Assembly: GCA_964555935.1 (NCBI GenBank) | Contig: CAZKUN010000390.1 | Location: 1-6,182 of the forward strand | Direction: 5' to 3' | Source of the DNA: CAZKUN01 sp964555935 | GTDB taxonomy: Bacteria > Armatimonadota > Zipacnadia > Zipacnadales > VGFC01 | DNA length: 6,182 nt | Shown here: piece by piece, positions 1 through 6,182 of the stretch | Layout: the number at the start of each line of letters is the position of its first letter | Position numbering within the stretch: position 1 is the first letter of the stretch | Notes under the pieces: generated by a model | Database searches by the model: none | Told to the model about the DNA's origin: nothing | The model's input: the letters and a program-made list of their open reading frames with translations, nothing else | Program-made: the position numbers and the translations under genes

Positions 1-99
1 GAGTCACTACGACGGGAAGGGCATGAGAGGGTCAGAACCGAGACAAAGACGGACGCGTATGATCAGAGCTCCTGACATGTGCTGACTTTCAGTGCTACA

Positions 100-173
100 T
101 TCCCGCGGCAACGTCAGGCTGAACGCCGGAGTGAGTCGAAGCCCCGCCGACGCACTTCGACTCGCCGCGGGAA
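100..173. repeat. Compound nested inverted repeat (REP-like palindrome)
   Basis: Two perfect inverted repeats share one structure. The outer arms are TTCCCGCGGC at 100-109 and GCCGCGGGAA at 164-173 (10 of 10). The inner arms are GAGTCGAAG at 133-141 and CTTCGACTC at 155-163 (9 of 9, loop of 13). The right arms abut at 163/164, while the left arms are separated by 23 bases that hold a weak GGC/GCC mini-hairpin (117-119 with 125-127). The left part, GTCAGGCTGAACG then GAGTCGAAG, resembles the widespread intergenic palindromes with a core like GTCA-CCTGAGCG-GAGTCGAAG that I recall from many bacterial genomes. That family link is from memory. It is not a terminator in either direction, since no T-run follows. 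Confidence 0.7.
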
Positions 174-340
174 GGACGTCGTGTAGGAATCGCTCACGCC
201 ACTGGGCGCCGTAGTCTTCGAGTGCAATTGAGCGCCTGTCACTCGCACAGACTCCATCCGCCCCAGAACTGGGGGCATCCCAATTGCCCAGCAGCAGGCT
301 GATCCGACCACCCCGCAGTACGCTAAGGCACCACACAACA

Positions 341-375
341 CCCCGCGTCTGCTCCCGGCCCTGACCACAGCGCCC
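341..375. repeat. Partial copy of the downstream repeat unit (tail only)
   Basis: The stretch CGCGTCTGCTCCCGGCCCTG followed by ACCACAG resembles the tail of the second full unit at 711-738, CGTGTCAGCTCCTGCCCCTG followed by AGCACAG, with small gaps. The first unit has GTGTCAGCTCC at 551-561 in the equivalent place. No core hairpin precedes this copy, so it looks like an eroded or truncated member. The match is imperfect and was aligned by eye. Confidence 0.4.
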
Positions 376-407
376 AGTAACCACCCCACCACCCGACCAG
401 CCGCTGT

Positions 408-587
408 CGCGTGAGTGACTCGCCCCCGTCTCCTCTATTGCTCACATCCGAAGGGGAACCTACGACGTATGTCGGGTTCCCTCTGAGCGGCGAAGCTCGG
501 GCTGCCATCGCAGACTGCACGTACGACCACAGCCCCACCACCACCGCCACGTGTCAGCTCCCGCTCTTAAGAGCAGATCTCCCGTCG
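408..587. repeat. Hairpin-centred repeat unit, copy A
   Basis: This is the first of two diverged tandem units with a period of 179-180 bp. It begins CGCGTGAGTGACT, contains TCCGAAGGG at 447-455, then a core of 20 bases (462-481) identical to 641-660, and ends with the GTGTCAGCTCC tail at 551-561. The core folds well: GGGAACC (454-460) pairs with GGTTCCC (475-481), a TA bulge follows on the left, CGAC (463-466) pairs with GTCG (471-474), and the loop is GTAT. Read on the minus strand, the core happens to encode GNPTYVVG in an open frame, which explains similar short antisense peptides in both units; I take those as artefacts. Confidence 0.65.
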
Positions 588-745
588 ACGCGTGATGATT
601 AGCTCTCATCTCTCTCGCTATCAACTCCGAAGGGCGACCAACGACGTATGTCGGGTTCCCCGTGAGCAACCGAAGCCGCCGCCACGACCCACCGACTCAG
701 CACCGACGCCGCGTGTCAGCTCCTGCCCCTGAGCACAGCAACCAT
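588..745. repeat. Hairpin-centred repeat unit, copy B
   Basis: This is the second unit. Its start ACGCGTGATGATT, the TCCGAAGGG box (626-634) and the core (641-660) all sit 179-180 bases after their counterparts in copy A, but the tail GTGTCAGCTCC (713-723) comes 17 bases closer to the core. The hairpin is kept although the left arm has changed: CGAC (642-645) pairs with GTCG (650-653) around GTAT, GACC (636-639) pairs with GGTT (654-657) including one G-T wobble, C635 bulges, and GGG (632-634) pairs with CCC (658-660). Keeping the fold despite changed bases hints that structure matters, though two copies are little evidence. Confidence 0.65.
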
Positions 746-796
746 CCCCCTGGTCGTGGCCCCGGCCGACACGAAGACACACGCGAAGAGGAGCGC

Positions 797-1250
797 CTAG
801 GATGCCAGGTTCTGGATCAGTCGGGCAGGTTCGGTGAGGTCTCCGTGGACGATCCTCGGGGCTGCAATGGTCACGAGCCTGCGTTTCTCACGCAATACGC
901 CCACGCCCTGCGAAGCCCCAGATTCAGGCGTGGATAGACTTATTTCGGAGGGACACCGTGGCTCCGGCCATCTTGCGCAAGTGGTGCTGCAACTCGAAGG
1001 CGGCCACCTGCGCGGCCGCCCGTGGCGTCGCGGCCAGGACGATCGTGGCCTGTGGCTTGCCGCCCCGGACCAGCACGGGCGGCTCGGGTGTCTGCGCGCG
1101 GAGGGGCAGGCAGCCAAAGGCCAGCCCAATCGACCGAGGCAACGCAGGATCCCAGCTCCGCGTATTGTGCCTCCCGCGGGGCCGGTCTGGTGCTTCTGAG
1201 GGCCGACTGTCCGTGTACCTACCCCACCGTCGCTCAACACCGGGCTCCAT
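797..1250 (-). pseudogene. Decayed N-terminal fragment of a secreted glycosidase (GH67/GH20b-type N-terminal domain)
   Basis: On the minus strand a frame starts at ATG 1250 and stops at 924 (108 residues). Its residues 57-99 (bases about 1082-954) match the usual opening of the small alpha/beta N-terminal domain seen before alpha-glucuronidase (GH67), GH20 and DUF4838 catalytic domains: a strand like QATIVLAATP, then a helix AAAQVAAFELQHHLRKMAGA with the typical ELQ...L.KM.GA spacing. A plausible ribosome binding site (GAGG, 9 bases upstream) precedes the ATG. The segment IGLAFGCLPLRAQ just before the domain could be the remains of a signal peptide. The frame then ends in RNKSIHA and a stop. 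The neighbouring minus-strand frame stays open to 797 and may hold the sequence after a frameshift, but I cannot recognise the domain there. Full-length relatives are normally several hundred residues long, so this is a truncated relic. A short functional protein is less likely. The family assignment is from pattern memory. Confidence 0.5.
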
Positions 1251-1314
1251 GTCCTCTGACCTCGCTCAGCCGCTTGCCCATCCCTCTGGCGCGTTGGGGC
1301 ATGCTGAATTGCGG

Positions 1315-1385
1315 CCGGTGCAGACGAAGGTCTGCGCGGGCCTCAGGCCCAAATAAGTGTCCCCGACGGATCTGCAGGCCGCAGA
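1315..1385 (+). promoter_or_regulatory. Cluster of small hairpins in the upstream region of the operon
   Basis: Three stem-loops lie between 104 and 34 bases before the first start codon. The first pairs 1315-1325 with 1330-1340 around a GAAG loop, with one G-G mismatch and one T-G wobble; its inner GCAGAC/GTCTGC is perfect. The second, GGGCC (1338-1342) with GGCCC (1346-1350), shares three bases with the first, so the two compete. The third pairs TCTGC (1371-1375) with GCAGA (1381-1385) and is flanked by two copies of CGGATC. No T-run follows, so none is a standard terminator. They could be mRNA leader structure, an operator-like palindrome, or another dispersed repeat. I see no convincing -35/-10 promoter pair in 1251-1418. 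Confidence 0.35.
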
Positions 1386-1405
1386 CGGATCCGACTGCAC
1401 AGAGC

Positions 1406-1410
1406 GAGGG
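1406..1410 (+). promoter_or_regulatory. Ribosome binding site of the CBM9/GH123-like gene
   Basis: GAGGG lies 8 bases before the ATG at 1419, inside the purine-rich stretch GCGAGGGAAGCGGAC. The spacing is standard and supports this start, which also puts a good signal peptide at the N-terminus. Confidence 0.75.
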
Positions 1411-1418
1411 AAGCGGAC

Positions 1419-4055
1419 ATGACCCGTGCCCAGGTTTTCCCTTACTGTCTGATCGCGTTGATCTCCGGCATCGGCGCCGTGGCCCAGAGTGGGCCGCCGC
1501 CGAAAAGGCTGACCGCAACACGTGCCGAGGTCGCGCCGATCATCGACGGCAAGTTGGATGATGTATGTTGGCAAGGCGCAGCGAAGGCAGCGGACTTCAG
1601 CGTCTTCTCCGCCCCCAATCGGCTTCACCCGGAATGGACCATCGGACGGGCGTGCTACGATGACTCGAATCTGTACATCTCCGCCGAGTGCCACGTTGAC
1701 GAGATGGAGAAGTTCAAGGGCAGACTCGCCGAGATCGCGGGCGACTTCGAATACGACAAGGGCGGCGTCGTTGAGGTCTTCATCGACGCCAACCGCGACC
1801 AGGAGACGTTCCAGCAGTACCTGCTCCACGCCAATGGGTCGTCCATGATCACGCTCTCTCCGGGCGACGTCTTCAAGATTCTGAACGAGGACTACCTGGC
1901 CTCCCGAGCGACTGTGACCGACGAGGGCTACACTATCGAGATGTCGTTCCCCTTCGCCATGCTGCACCTGCACCCGGACACTGCGGCCGTTTGGGGATTC
2001 AACCTCAACCGGTCCCACGATCTGTACTATGAAAACTACGACAAGAACGGCTTCTTCAGCTCGTGGAACTCGACCCGCGGCCTCGGCTTCCAGACACCCG
2101 AGTTGTTCGGCGAACTCTCCATTGACGCGGATTTCTCGCGCTTCTTCTGGGACGTCGACTTCGCCGCCGAGCCCCAGCCCGGCGACGCCGCGATCCAGTT
2201 GCGCGTGAAGAACGAGACCGGCGAGGATTTCTCGGGTGAGGCGGCACTTGCCCTCACGCAGCTCGACGGCACGCAGGCGCGGCACGAGCGTCCGGTTGCG
2301 CTGCAGGCGGGCGCCGAAAAGGCCATCTCGTTTGAGCACTCGGTGTCCGCCGAGGACACCGAGGCCAAGTACGAGGTATCGATCATCGATGCGGATGCAA
2401 GAGTCTGCTACCTGGGGGGTACGCAGAAGCAAGACCTGACGCCCCGCGATGAGTGGCCGGTTCCGACTCCGAGCAGACGGCAGAGGGCTGCCAGGCACAT
2501 GGTCTTTTCCCGGCCGTACACGCACCCGGCCCTGTACCGATCCGTGCCTCGGCCCGAGGAGGTCGTGTCGGAGTTGTCGGTGGCGGCGTGTCGGGGCGAG
2601 TTCGAGCCCCGGACGTTCTCCCTGTATCCCCTCCAGGACGTGAGGTCACTTCAGGTGGAGGTGAACGACCTCCGAGGTCCCGGCAAGGCGACGATTCCGA
2701 AGGAATCGCTCGACCTGCGCAAGGTCGCGTGGCAGTCGGTCTGGGAGAACCCAAAGGCCTTCGAGGCGCGGGAGCATCTTCTGCGCAAAGCGGACGGGGC
2801 CAGTCTGGCAAAAGGCAGAAGCGTGCGCTTTTGGCTGACCGTGAAGGTCCCGAGCGACGCGCGCCCCGGCAACTATCGAGGGAAAGTGACACTCATCTCC
2901 GACGGCGCGGTCACGCGCATCCCGCTGACCGTTCGAGTCCTGCCCTTTGAGCTGTCGCCGCCTGACGACATGGGTTACTTCATGTACTACCCGGGGGCGA
3001 ACGACCAGTGGTTCAGCAACGCTCCCTTTTTTGAAAAGACCGTCGCCGACATGCGCGAGCATGGGATGAGCACCTTCACGATCTACAACTGGGCGACGGT
3101 CACTGATCCCGACACCGACCAAACTCGACTCGACCTGGACGAGCGCGAGGCCGACAACTATGGCGTGACCTACGCGCAGATGATGGAGATGCTGCAGGAG
3201 GCGGGCCTCGGGGTGGATGCGCCCCTGCTCGATGTCTTCTCCATGTATTACCCGCCGGAGATAATCGTCGAGCTGGACGAGATCGTCCGCGAGCGTGGCT
3301 GGCCGGAGGTGCTCTTTTACATCTGCGATGAGATCGAGTACCCCGAGAGGATCGAGCGGGCCCGCAAGATCCTCGATGCCATCAAGGAGCTAGCCCCCGA
3401 CATCAAGACCACCACGGCCCTGGGCCCCAAGGGAGCCGCTGCGCTCGGGGAGATGTACGACGTCTGGATTGGATGCTCCAAGCCCGAGATGGTCAGCCAC
3501 TGTCTCTCCCTGGGCCAGCAGCCCTGGACCTACAGCTGCCGCGCGGTGCACGAGGTCAGCGTGGCCTACGAACGCTACTTCTTCGGTCGGTACGCCTGGA
3601 AGCTGGGCCTGAAGGGCGTGGGCCTGTGGAGTTACGCCGAGGACGATTCCTTCTACGATCGCTTCGGCCGACAACACGGCTACGCGAACGACTTCGTCTT
3701 CACGCCCGAGTGGAAGCACCGGTACGGGCACGTGATCTTCGAGGACGACGAGATCATACCTACCGTGACTTGGGAAGGCGTCCGCGAGGGCATCGACGAC
3801 TACCGGTACATGCTCACCCTCCGGAAGCTCGCCGAGAACGCCGTGGACGGCGACAGCGCGAGTGGCCGAGCAGCAGGACGGGCCGGCCTCGACCTGTTGG
3901 ACGATATCACCGACGAGATTGACTTCACGCCGGCGCTCAACGACTACAGCGGATCAGAGTACCTCCTCGACTGGCGGCTCATGGGAGACATGCACGCGGC
4001 GCGCGCCAGGATCATCGAAGCGATCCTGGACATCCTCGAGGATGAGGACAGATGA
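1419..4055 (+). CDS. Secreted CBM9-like / GH123-type (DUF4091-like) glycoside hydrolase
   Basis: This 878-residue protein probably hydrolyses a glycan outside the cytoplasm. Residues 1-22 form a signal peptide (hydrophobic core about 7-21, likely cut near AVAQ-S). Residues about 37-235 look like a CBM9-like sugar-binding domain: the opening IIDGKLDDVCW, the strand GRACYDDSNLYISAEC, EVFIDANRD, and the closing strand GYTIEMSFPF then WGFNLNR. Residues about 245-345 are a beta-rich linker domain. Residues about 380-510 match the beta-sandwich before GH123 barrels (CRGEFEPRTFSLYPLQ, then VRFWLTVKVPSDARPGNYRG). The barrel spans about 515-800, with FYICDE carrying Asp637-Glu638, then WSYAEDDSFYD and the helix WEGVREGIDDYRYML typical of DUF4091/GH123 proteins. 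In characterised GH123 beta-N-acetylgalactosaminidases an Asp-Glu pair serves substrate-assisted catalysis, so this pair is the likely active site. The substrate is inferred only weakly; many relatives are uncharacterised. The gene overlaps the next by 4 bases. Confidence 0.9.
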   Translation: MTRAQVFPYCLIALISGIGAVAQSGPPPKRLTATRAEVAPIIDGKLDDVCWQGAAKAADFSVFSAPNRLHPEWTIGRACYDDSNLYISAECHVDEMEKFKGRLAEIAGDFEYDKGGVVEVFIDANRDQETFQQYLLHANGSSMITLSPGDVFKILNEDYLASRATVTDEGYTIEMSFPFAMLHLHPDTAAVWGFNLNRSHDLYYENYDKNGFFSSWNSTRGLGFQTPELFGELSIDADFSRFFWDVDFAAEPQPGDAAIQLRVKNETGEDFSGEAALALTQLDGTQARHERPVALQAGAEKAISFEHSVSAEDTEAKYEVSIIDADARVCYLGGTQKQDLTPRDEWPVPTPSRRQRAARHMVFSRPYTHPALYRSVPRPEEVVSELSVAACRGEFEPRTFSLYPLQDVRSLQVEVNDLRGPGKATIPKESLDLRKVAWQSVWENPKAFEAREHLLRKADGASLAKGRSVRFWLTVKVPSDARPGNYRGKVTLISDGAVTRIPLTVRVLPFELSPPDDMGYFMYYPGANDQWFSNAPFFEKTVADMREHGMSTFTIYNWATVTDPDTDQTRLDLDEREADNYGVTYAQMMEMLQEAGLGVDAPLLDVFSMYYPPEIIVELDEIVRERGWPEVLFYICDEIEYPERIERARKILDAIKELAPDIKTTTALGPKGAAALGEMYDVWIGCSKPEMVSHCLSLGQQPWTYSCRAVHEVSVAYERYFFGRYAWKLGLKGVGLWSYAEDDSFYDRFGRQHGYANDFVFTPEWKHRYGHVIFEDDEIIPTVTWEGVREGIDDYRYMLTLRKLAENAVDGDSASGRAAGRAGLDLLDDITDEIDFTPALNDYSGSEYLLDWRLMGDMHAARARIIEAILDILEDEDR
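4038..4055 (+). promoter_or_regulatory. Coupled stop/start (ATGA) with internal ribosome binding site
   Basis: The stop codon TGA (4053-4055) of the upstream gene overlaps the ATG (4052-4054) of the downstream gene. GAGGA at 4038-4042 lies 9 bases before that ATG, within the end of the upstream coding sequence; a second GAGG at 4044-4047 is too close to be the main site. This layout is typical of translational coupling and implies the two proteins are made together from one transcript. Confidence 0.85.
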
Positions 4056-6145
4056 GAACATCTCTACTTCGACTCAGCATGGGAGCGATCATCTGCGCCG
4101 TGGGCGCGCAAGCGGCAATCGGCGACGACGCCGATGACCAAGCGTTTGAGGCGGCGGCCATCATCAAGGATGGGCCGTTCTACACGCGCGAGATGTACCA
4201 CACCAAACACTCCGAGCTTTGCGTGGACGAGGATGACCTCATCTACAACGGGACCCTCTACGTCTCGCCCGATCACGTCGTCCCCCGAGGCATTACCTAC
4301 ACCCACAACCGCGAACAGCGCTGGCTGGATGCGAGCGCGGACCCGGAACTCGACCTTCGGTTGGTCTTCGAGATGCCCGAGACTGTCGAATTCGTCGGGC
4401 TACGGGATAGCGAAGGCCTCGAGGCCAAGAATCTCATCTACTCGGAAGTCGGGCCTTCCGAAGGCAGCAAGCCCGGCTGGAAGCAGTATGTGGCGAAGCT
4501 CTCGAGCATCGTCAACGCGCCCGAGCGGACGGGCACGCACATGCTGTATTTCAGGACCACGCTTCCCCCCGGCGGCGTGGCGCAAGCTTACTACTACCTT
4601 GCCTGGCAGGGCGGGCAGCAGGAGCGTCAAGCGATCCGCATCGAGTCGATAAGCATCCCCAAGGTGAGGCCTCCAACGCGGTTCTTCACCGGCGTCTGGC
4701 ACATGGAGACCGGAGACCTGAAGCTGATGTGTCCCGACTTCCCGGAGGACTTCGCCAGCCTCGGCCTGAACGCGATCAACCTCTACTACGTGGGCCATTG
4801 GGAGGACGACACGGAGCGGCTCGCGCAGTTTTACGACCTCGGCGATTCCATCTACACCTCCGCGCGCGACGCCGGGCTCTTCATCCTCTACAACAACTTC
4901 TTCCCCTGGGCCCTGAGGAGTCAATACGGCTTGAGGGACTGGGTCCGAAGCGATGTGGGTGCGCGGGCGCTCGACATCGAGGGCAACACGGTGCCCAACT
5001 ACGCGGGCTACGTCCTGTGTCCCTCGTACCGCGGCGAGTATTACCAGGAGGCCTTGGAGCGGCTGCGGACCTTCAGTCAGCTCAAGCGCTGGCCGGCAAG
5101 CTTCTTCAACATGGACCTGGAGATATACGGAGGCCGGGGGCGTAAAGTTTGCTTCTGCGATCGCTGTGTCGACCTGTTCGAAGCGTGGTTCGCGAAGCGC
5201 CACCCCGACCTGAACTACATCGATCCCTTCGCTCTGAACCGCGAAGTCCAACGCCCCGATACCAGCAAGAACGAGTACGATGTGGGCACCGAGCACCCCT
5301 TGCATTACGAGGCGTGGGTTGAGTTCAAGATCGAGAAGTTCGCCGACATGTGGCGGGGTATGCGCGACGCGATAGCCGAAACAGTAGGCCCCGTGCGCAC
5401 CGCGCCCTTCGACGACATCACCATCGCGGATTGGGCGGCCGTTTACCCGACGACGATCCAACGGGAGGACTGCCTCTACGGGCCGTACACGATGCGAGAG
5501 AGCATCCAGCTCTACGCGGTCGGCGCCTACGGCCCCGCCGGGCTTGTCTGCCAGCCTCAGTTCGAGCAATACGTCGACCTGTATTACCGACAACTCGGCG
5601 CTCGTCGCAGCATGTACGACACCCCGCCGACATCGGGCTACGGCTGGTCTGGATCCTCCGTCGCCACCAAGCCCGAAAGGACCAAGTACTACCTGCTCGA
5701 AACCGCGATGAACGGTCTCCAGGGAATGCTGCTGTACCCATACAGTGGGCTGGACGGCAAGCAGCTCGCGATCAACGCGACGGTCTTCGACAGCATTCGC
5801 TTGGTGGAGGACCTCATCATCGAGGGCGAGCGGATCGTCGACATCGAGGTGGCCGGGGAGGATGTGCATGGGCGCGGCTTTCAGCTTGGCGACGAGCGAG
5901 TCGTCCTGGTCGGCGACAACTACGTGGCGACCGACCGCCGCGAGGCGACGCTGACTCTTCCGGTCGAAGGACGGCGCGGCGTCTACGACCTGCTGACTCG
6001 CACCAAACTCGGCGCCCTGACTCCCAATAGCCCGACTATCCGACTGACCATCGACGGACTGGAAGACCGGGCGAGATTCCTCTACGTCGGCAACAAGTGG
6101 CGGGATCGGCGATCTCGGCGACGGCGCCTTGGCCTTACCCCCTAA
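4052..6145 (+). CDS. Secreted probable TIM-barrel glycosidase of unassigned family
   Basis: This is a 697-residue exported protein. The signal peptide has a basic start (MRTSLLR), a hydrophobic core about 8-18 and an AQA cleavage site after residue 21. Residues about 37-205 are beta-rich, ending in AIRIESISIP, like an accessory jelly-roll. Residues about 208-585 have the rhythm of a (beta/alpha)8 barrel: FFTGVWHM, LNAINLYYVG, GLFILYNNFFPW, SFFNMDLEIYG, VRTAPFDDITI and GMLLYPYSG are likely strands. Asp355/Glu357 in the fourth of these strands are the best catalytic candidates, with Asp454/Asp455 also possible. A Cys cluster, C367-x-C369-x-x-C372, follows Asp355/Glu357, as in many uncharacterised barrel glycosidases and near the metal site of GH42-like enzymes. 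Residues about 590-680 form a C-terminal beta domain (VYDLLTRTKLG). The last 17 residues are oddly basic (RDRRSRRRR). I recognise no exact family. The coupling to the GH123-like gene suggests a shared substrate. Confidence 0.85.
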   Translation: MRTSLLRLSMGAIICAVGAQAAIGDDADDQAFEAAAIIKDGPFYTREMYHTKHSELCVDEDDLIYNGTLYVSPDHVVPRGITYTHNREQRWLDASADPELDLRLVFEMPETVEFVGLRDSEGLEAKNLIYSEVGPSEGSKPGWKQYVAKLSSIVNAPERTGTHMLYFRTTLPPGGVAQAYYYLAWQGGQQERQAIRIESISIPKVRPPTRFFTGVWHMETGDLKLMCPDFPEDFASLGLNAINLYYVGHWEDDTERLAQFYDLGDSIYTSARDAGLFILYNNFFPWALRSQYGLRDWVRSDVGARALDIEGNTVPNYAGYVLCPSYRGEYYQEALERLRTFSQLKRWPASFFNMDLEIYGGRGRKVCFCDRCVDLFEAWFAKRHPDLNYIDPFALNREVQRPDTSKNEYDVGTEHPLHYEAWVEFKIEKFADMWRGMRDAIAETVGPVRTAPFDDITIADWAAVYPTTIQREDCLYGPYTMRESIQLYAVGAYGPAGLVCQPQFEQYVDLYYRQLGARRSMYDTPPTSGYGWSGSSVATKPERTKYYLLETAMNGLQGMLLYPYSGLDGKQLAINATVFDSIRLVEDLIIEGERIVDIEVAGEDVHGRGFQLGDERVVLVGDNYVATDRREATLTLPVEGRRGVYDLLTRTKLGALTPNSPTIRLTIDGLEDRARFLYVGNKWRDRRSRRRRLGLTP

Positions 6146-6182
6146 AGCGAGTCCAGGTTCAGTGTTAGTATCTGGGTGTACC
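6146..6182. other. Short downstream end of the window
   Basis: Only 37 bases follow the last stop codon. I see no hairpin with a T-run, so no terminator is visible, and no start codon with a ribosome binding site. Whether the operon continues cannot be told. Confidence 0.4.

Larger units (their letters stand above)
1..796. other. Non-coding, repeat-rich intergenic stretch
   Basis: I see no supportable gene here. The open frames on both strands are short, rich in Arg, Ser and Pro, and resemble no family I know; the longest runs antisense over 7-384. Instead the stretch carries inverted repeats and a repeated unit of about 180 bp, listed separately. A further small hairpin is CCCCA (261-265) pairing with TGGGG (270-274) around a GAAC loop. 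The density of imperfect palindromes suggests a place where repeat elements collect, rather than a promoter region serving a nearby gene. Absence of a small RNA gene cannot be shown by eye. Confidence 0.6.

Noticed and set aside
100..173. Possible integron attC site, because of a folded imperfect palindrome with GCCGACGC
   Set aside because: The required core sites GTTRRRY and RYYYAAC are not at the ends, and no cassette or integrase is nearby.
7..392. Overlapping antisense open frames of 125 and 92 residues at the window start
   Set aside because: They run through the nested inverted repeat, match no family I recognise and have unlikely composition; I cannot support them as genes.
565..593. 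AflII, BglII, SalI and MluI recognition sites close together, like a cloning linker
   Set aside because: The stretch lies within the natural repeat, where the ACGCGTGATGATT box aligns with the equivalent box of copy A, and no vector sequence is seen; the clustering is plausible by chance.
408..745. CRISPR array, because of spaced repeated hairpins
   Set aside because: Only two copies exist, the spacing is about 180 bp, and the similarity extends through the intervening sequence.
1338..1350. GGGCC-TCA-GGCCC as a rho-independent terminator
   Set aside because: It is followed by AAATAAGTG with no T-run on the plus strand, and on the minus strand the sequence after it is GC-rich.
1266..2525. 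A 419-residue open frame on the minus strand, antisense to the first gene
   Set aside because: It is Val/Leu/Gly/Arg-rich without recognisable domains and mirrors the codon structure of the high-GC gene opposite, which clearly encodes a signal peptide and CBM9-like domain.
4400..5869. A 489-residue open frame on the minus strand, antisense to the second gene
   Set aside because: It has the same shadow character: no domain, Val/Leu/Arg-rich composition, and it lies entirely inside a convincing plus-strand gene.

Overview
This GC-rich bacterial window has high G/C at third codon positions and looks like a piece of a carbohydrate-degradation locus. The gene content (secreted multidomain glycosidase-like proteins, a CBM9-like module, and the relic of an alpha-glucuronidase/hexosaminidase-type N-terminal domain) suggests an environmental polysaccharide degrader of the Planctomycetota, Verrucomicrobiota, Lentisphaerota, Hydrogenedentota or Armatimonadota kind. 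The sequence does not fix the phylum.

Bases 1-796 hold no gene I can support. They carry structured repeats: a compound nested inverted repeat at 100-173, and two diverged copies of a roughly 180-bp unit (about 408-587 and 588-745), each built around a conserved hairpin with a GTAT loop. A third, partial copy of the unit's tail lies near 341-375. Bases 797-1250 on the minus strand hold the decayed start of a secreted glycosidase. A recognisable domain strand-helix stretch is followed by an early stop, and possibly by a frameshift. Bases 1251-1418 are the upstream region of the plus-strand genes; a cluster of small hairpins sits at 1315-1385 and a good ribosome binding site just before the first start codon.

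Bases 1419-6145 are two intact plus-strand genes that share a 4-base ATGA overlap, so they are almost certainly one translationally coupled operon. The first product (878 residues) has a signal peptide, a CBM9-like binding domain, a beta-sandwich linker and a GH123/DUF4091-like catalytic barrel with an Asp-Glu pair at residues 637-638. The second (697 residues) also has a signal peptide, then a beta-rich N-terminal domain, a probable TIM-barrel with a Cys-x-Cys-x-x-Cys cluster after an Asp/Glu strand, and a C-terminal beta domain. Both look exported and probably act on the same extracellular or periplasmic glycan; the substrate cannot be read from the sequence. The last 37 bases are too short to interpret.

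I did not find a clear new defence, mobile or regulatory system. The points most worth following are the uncharacterised two-enzyme pair, the hairpin repeats and the antisense glycosidase relic.
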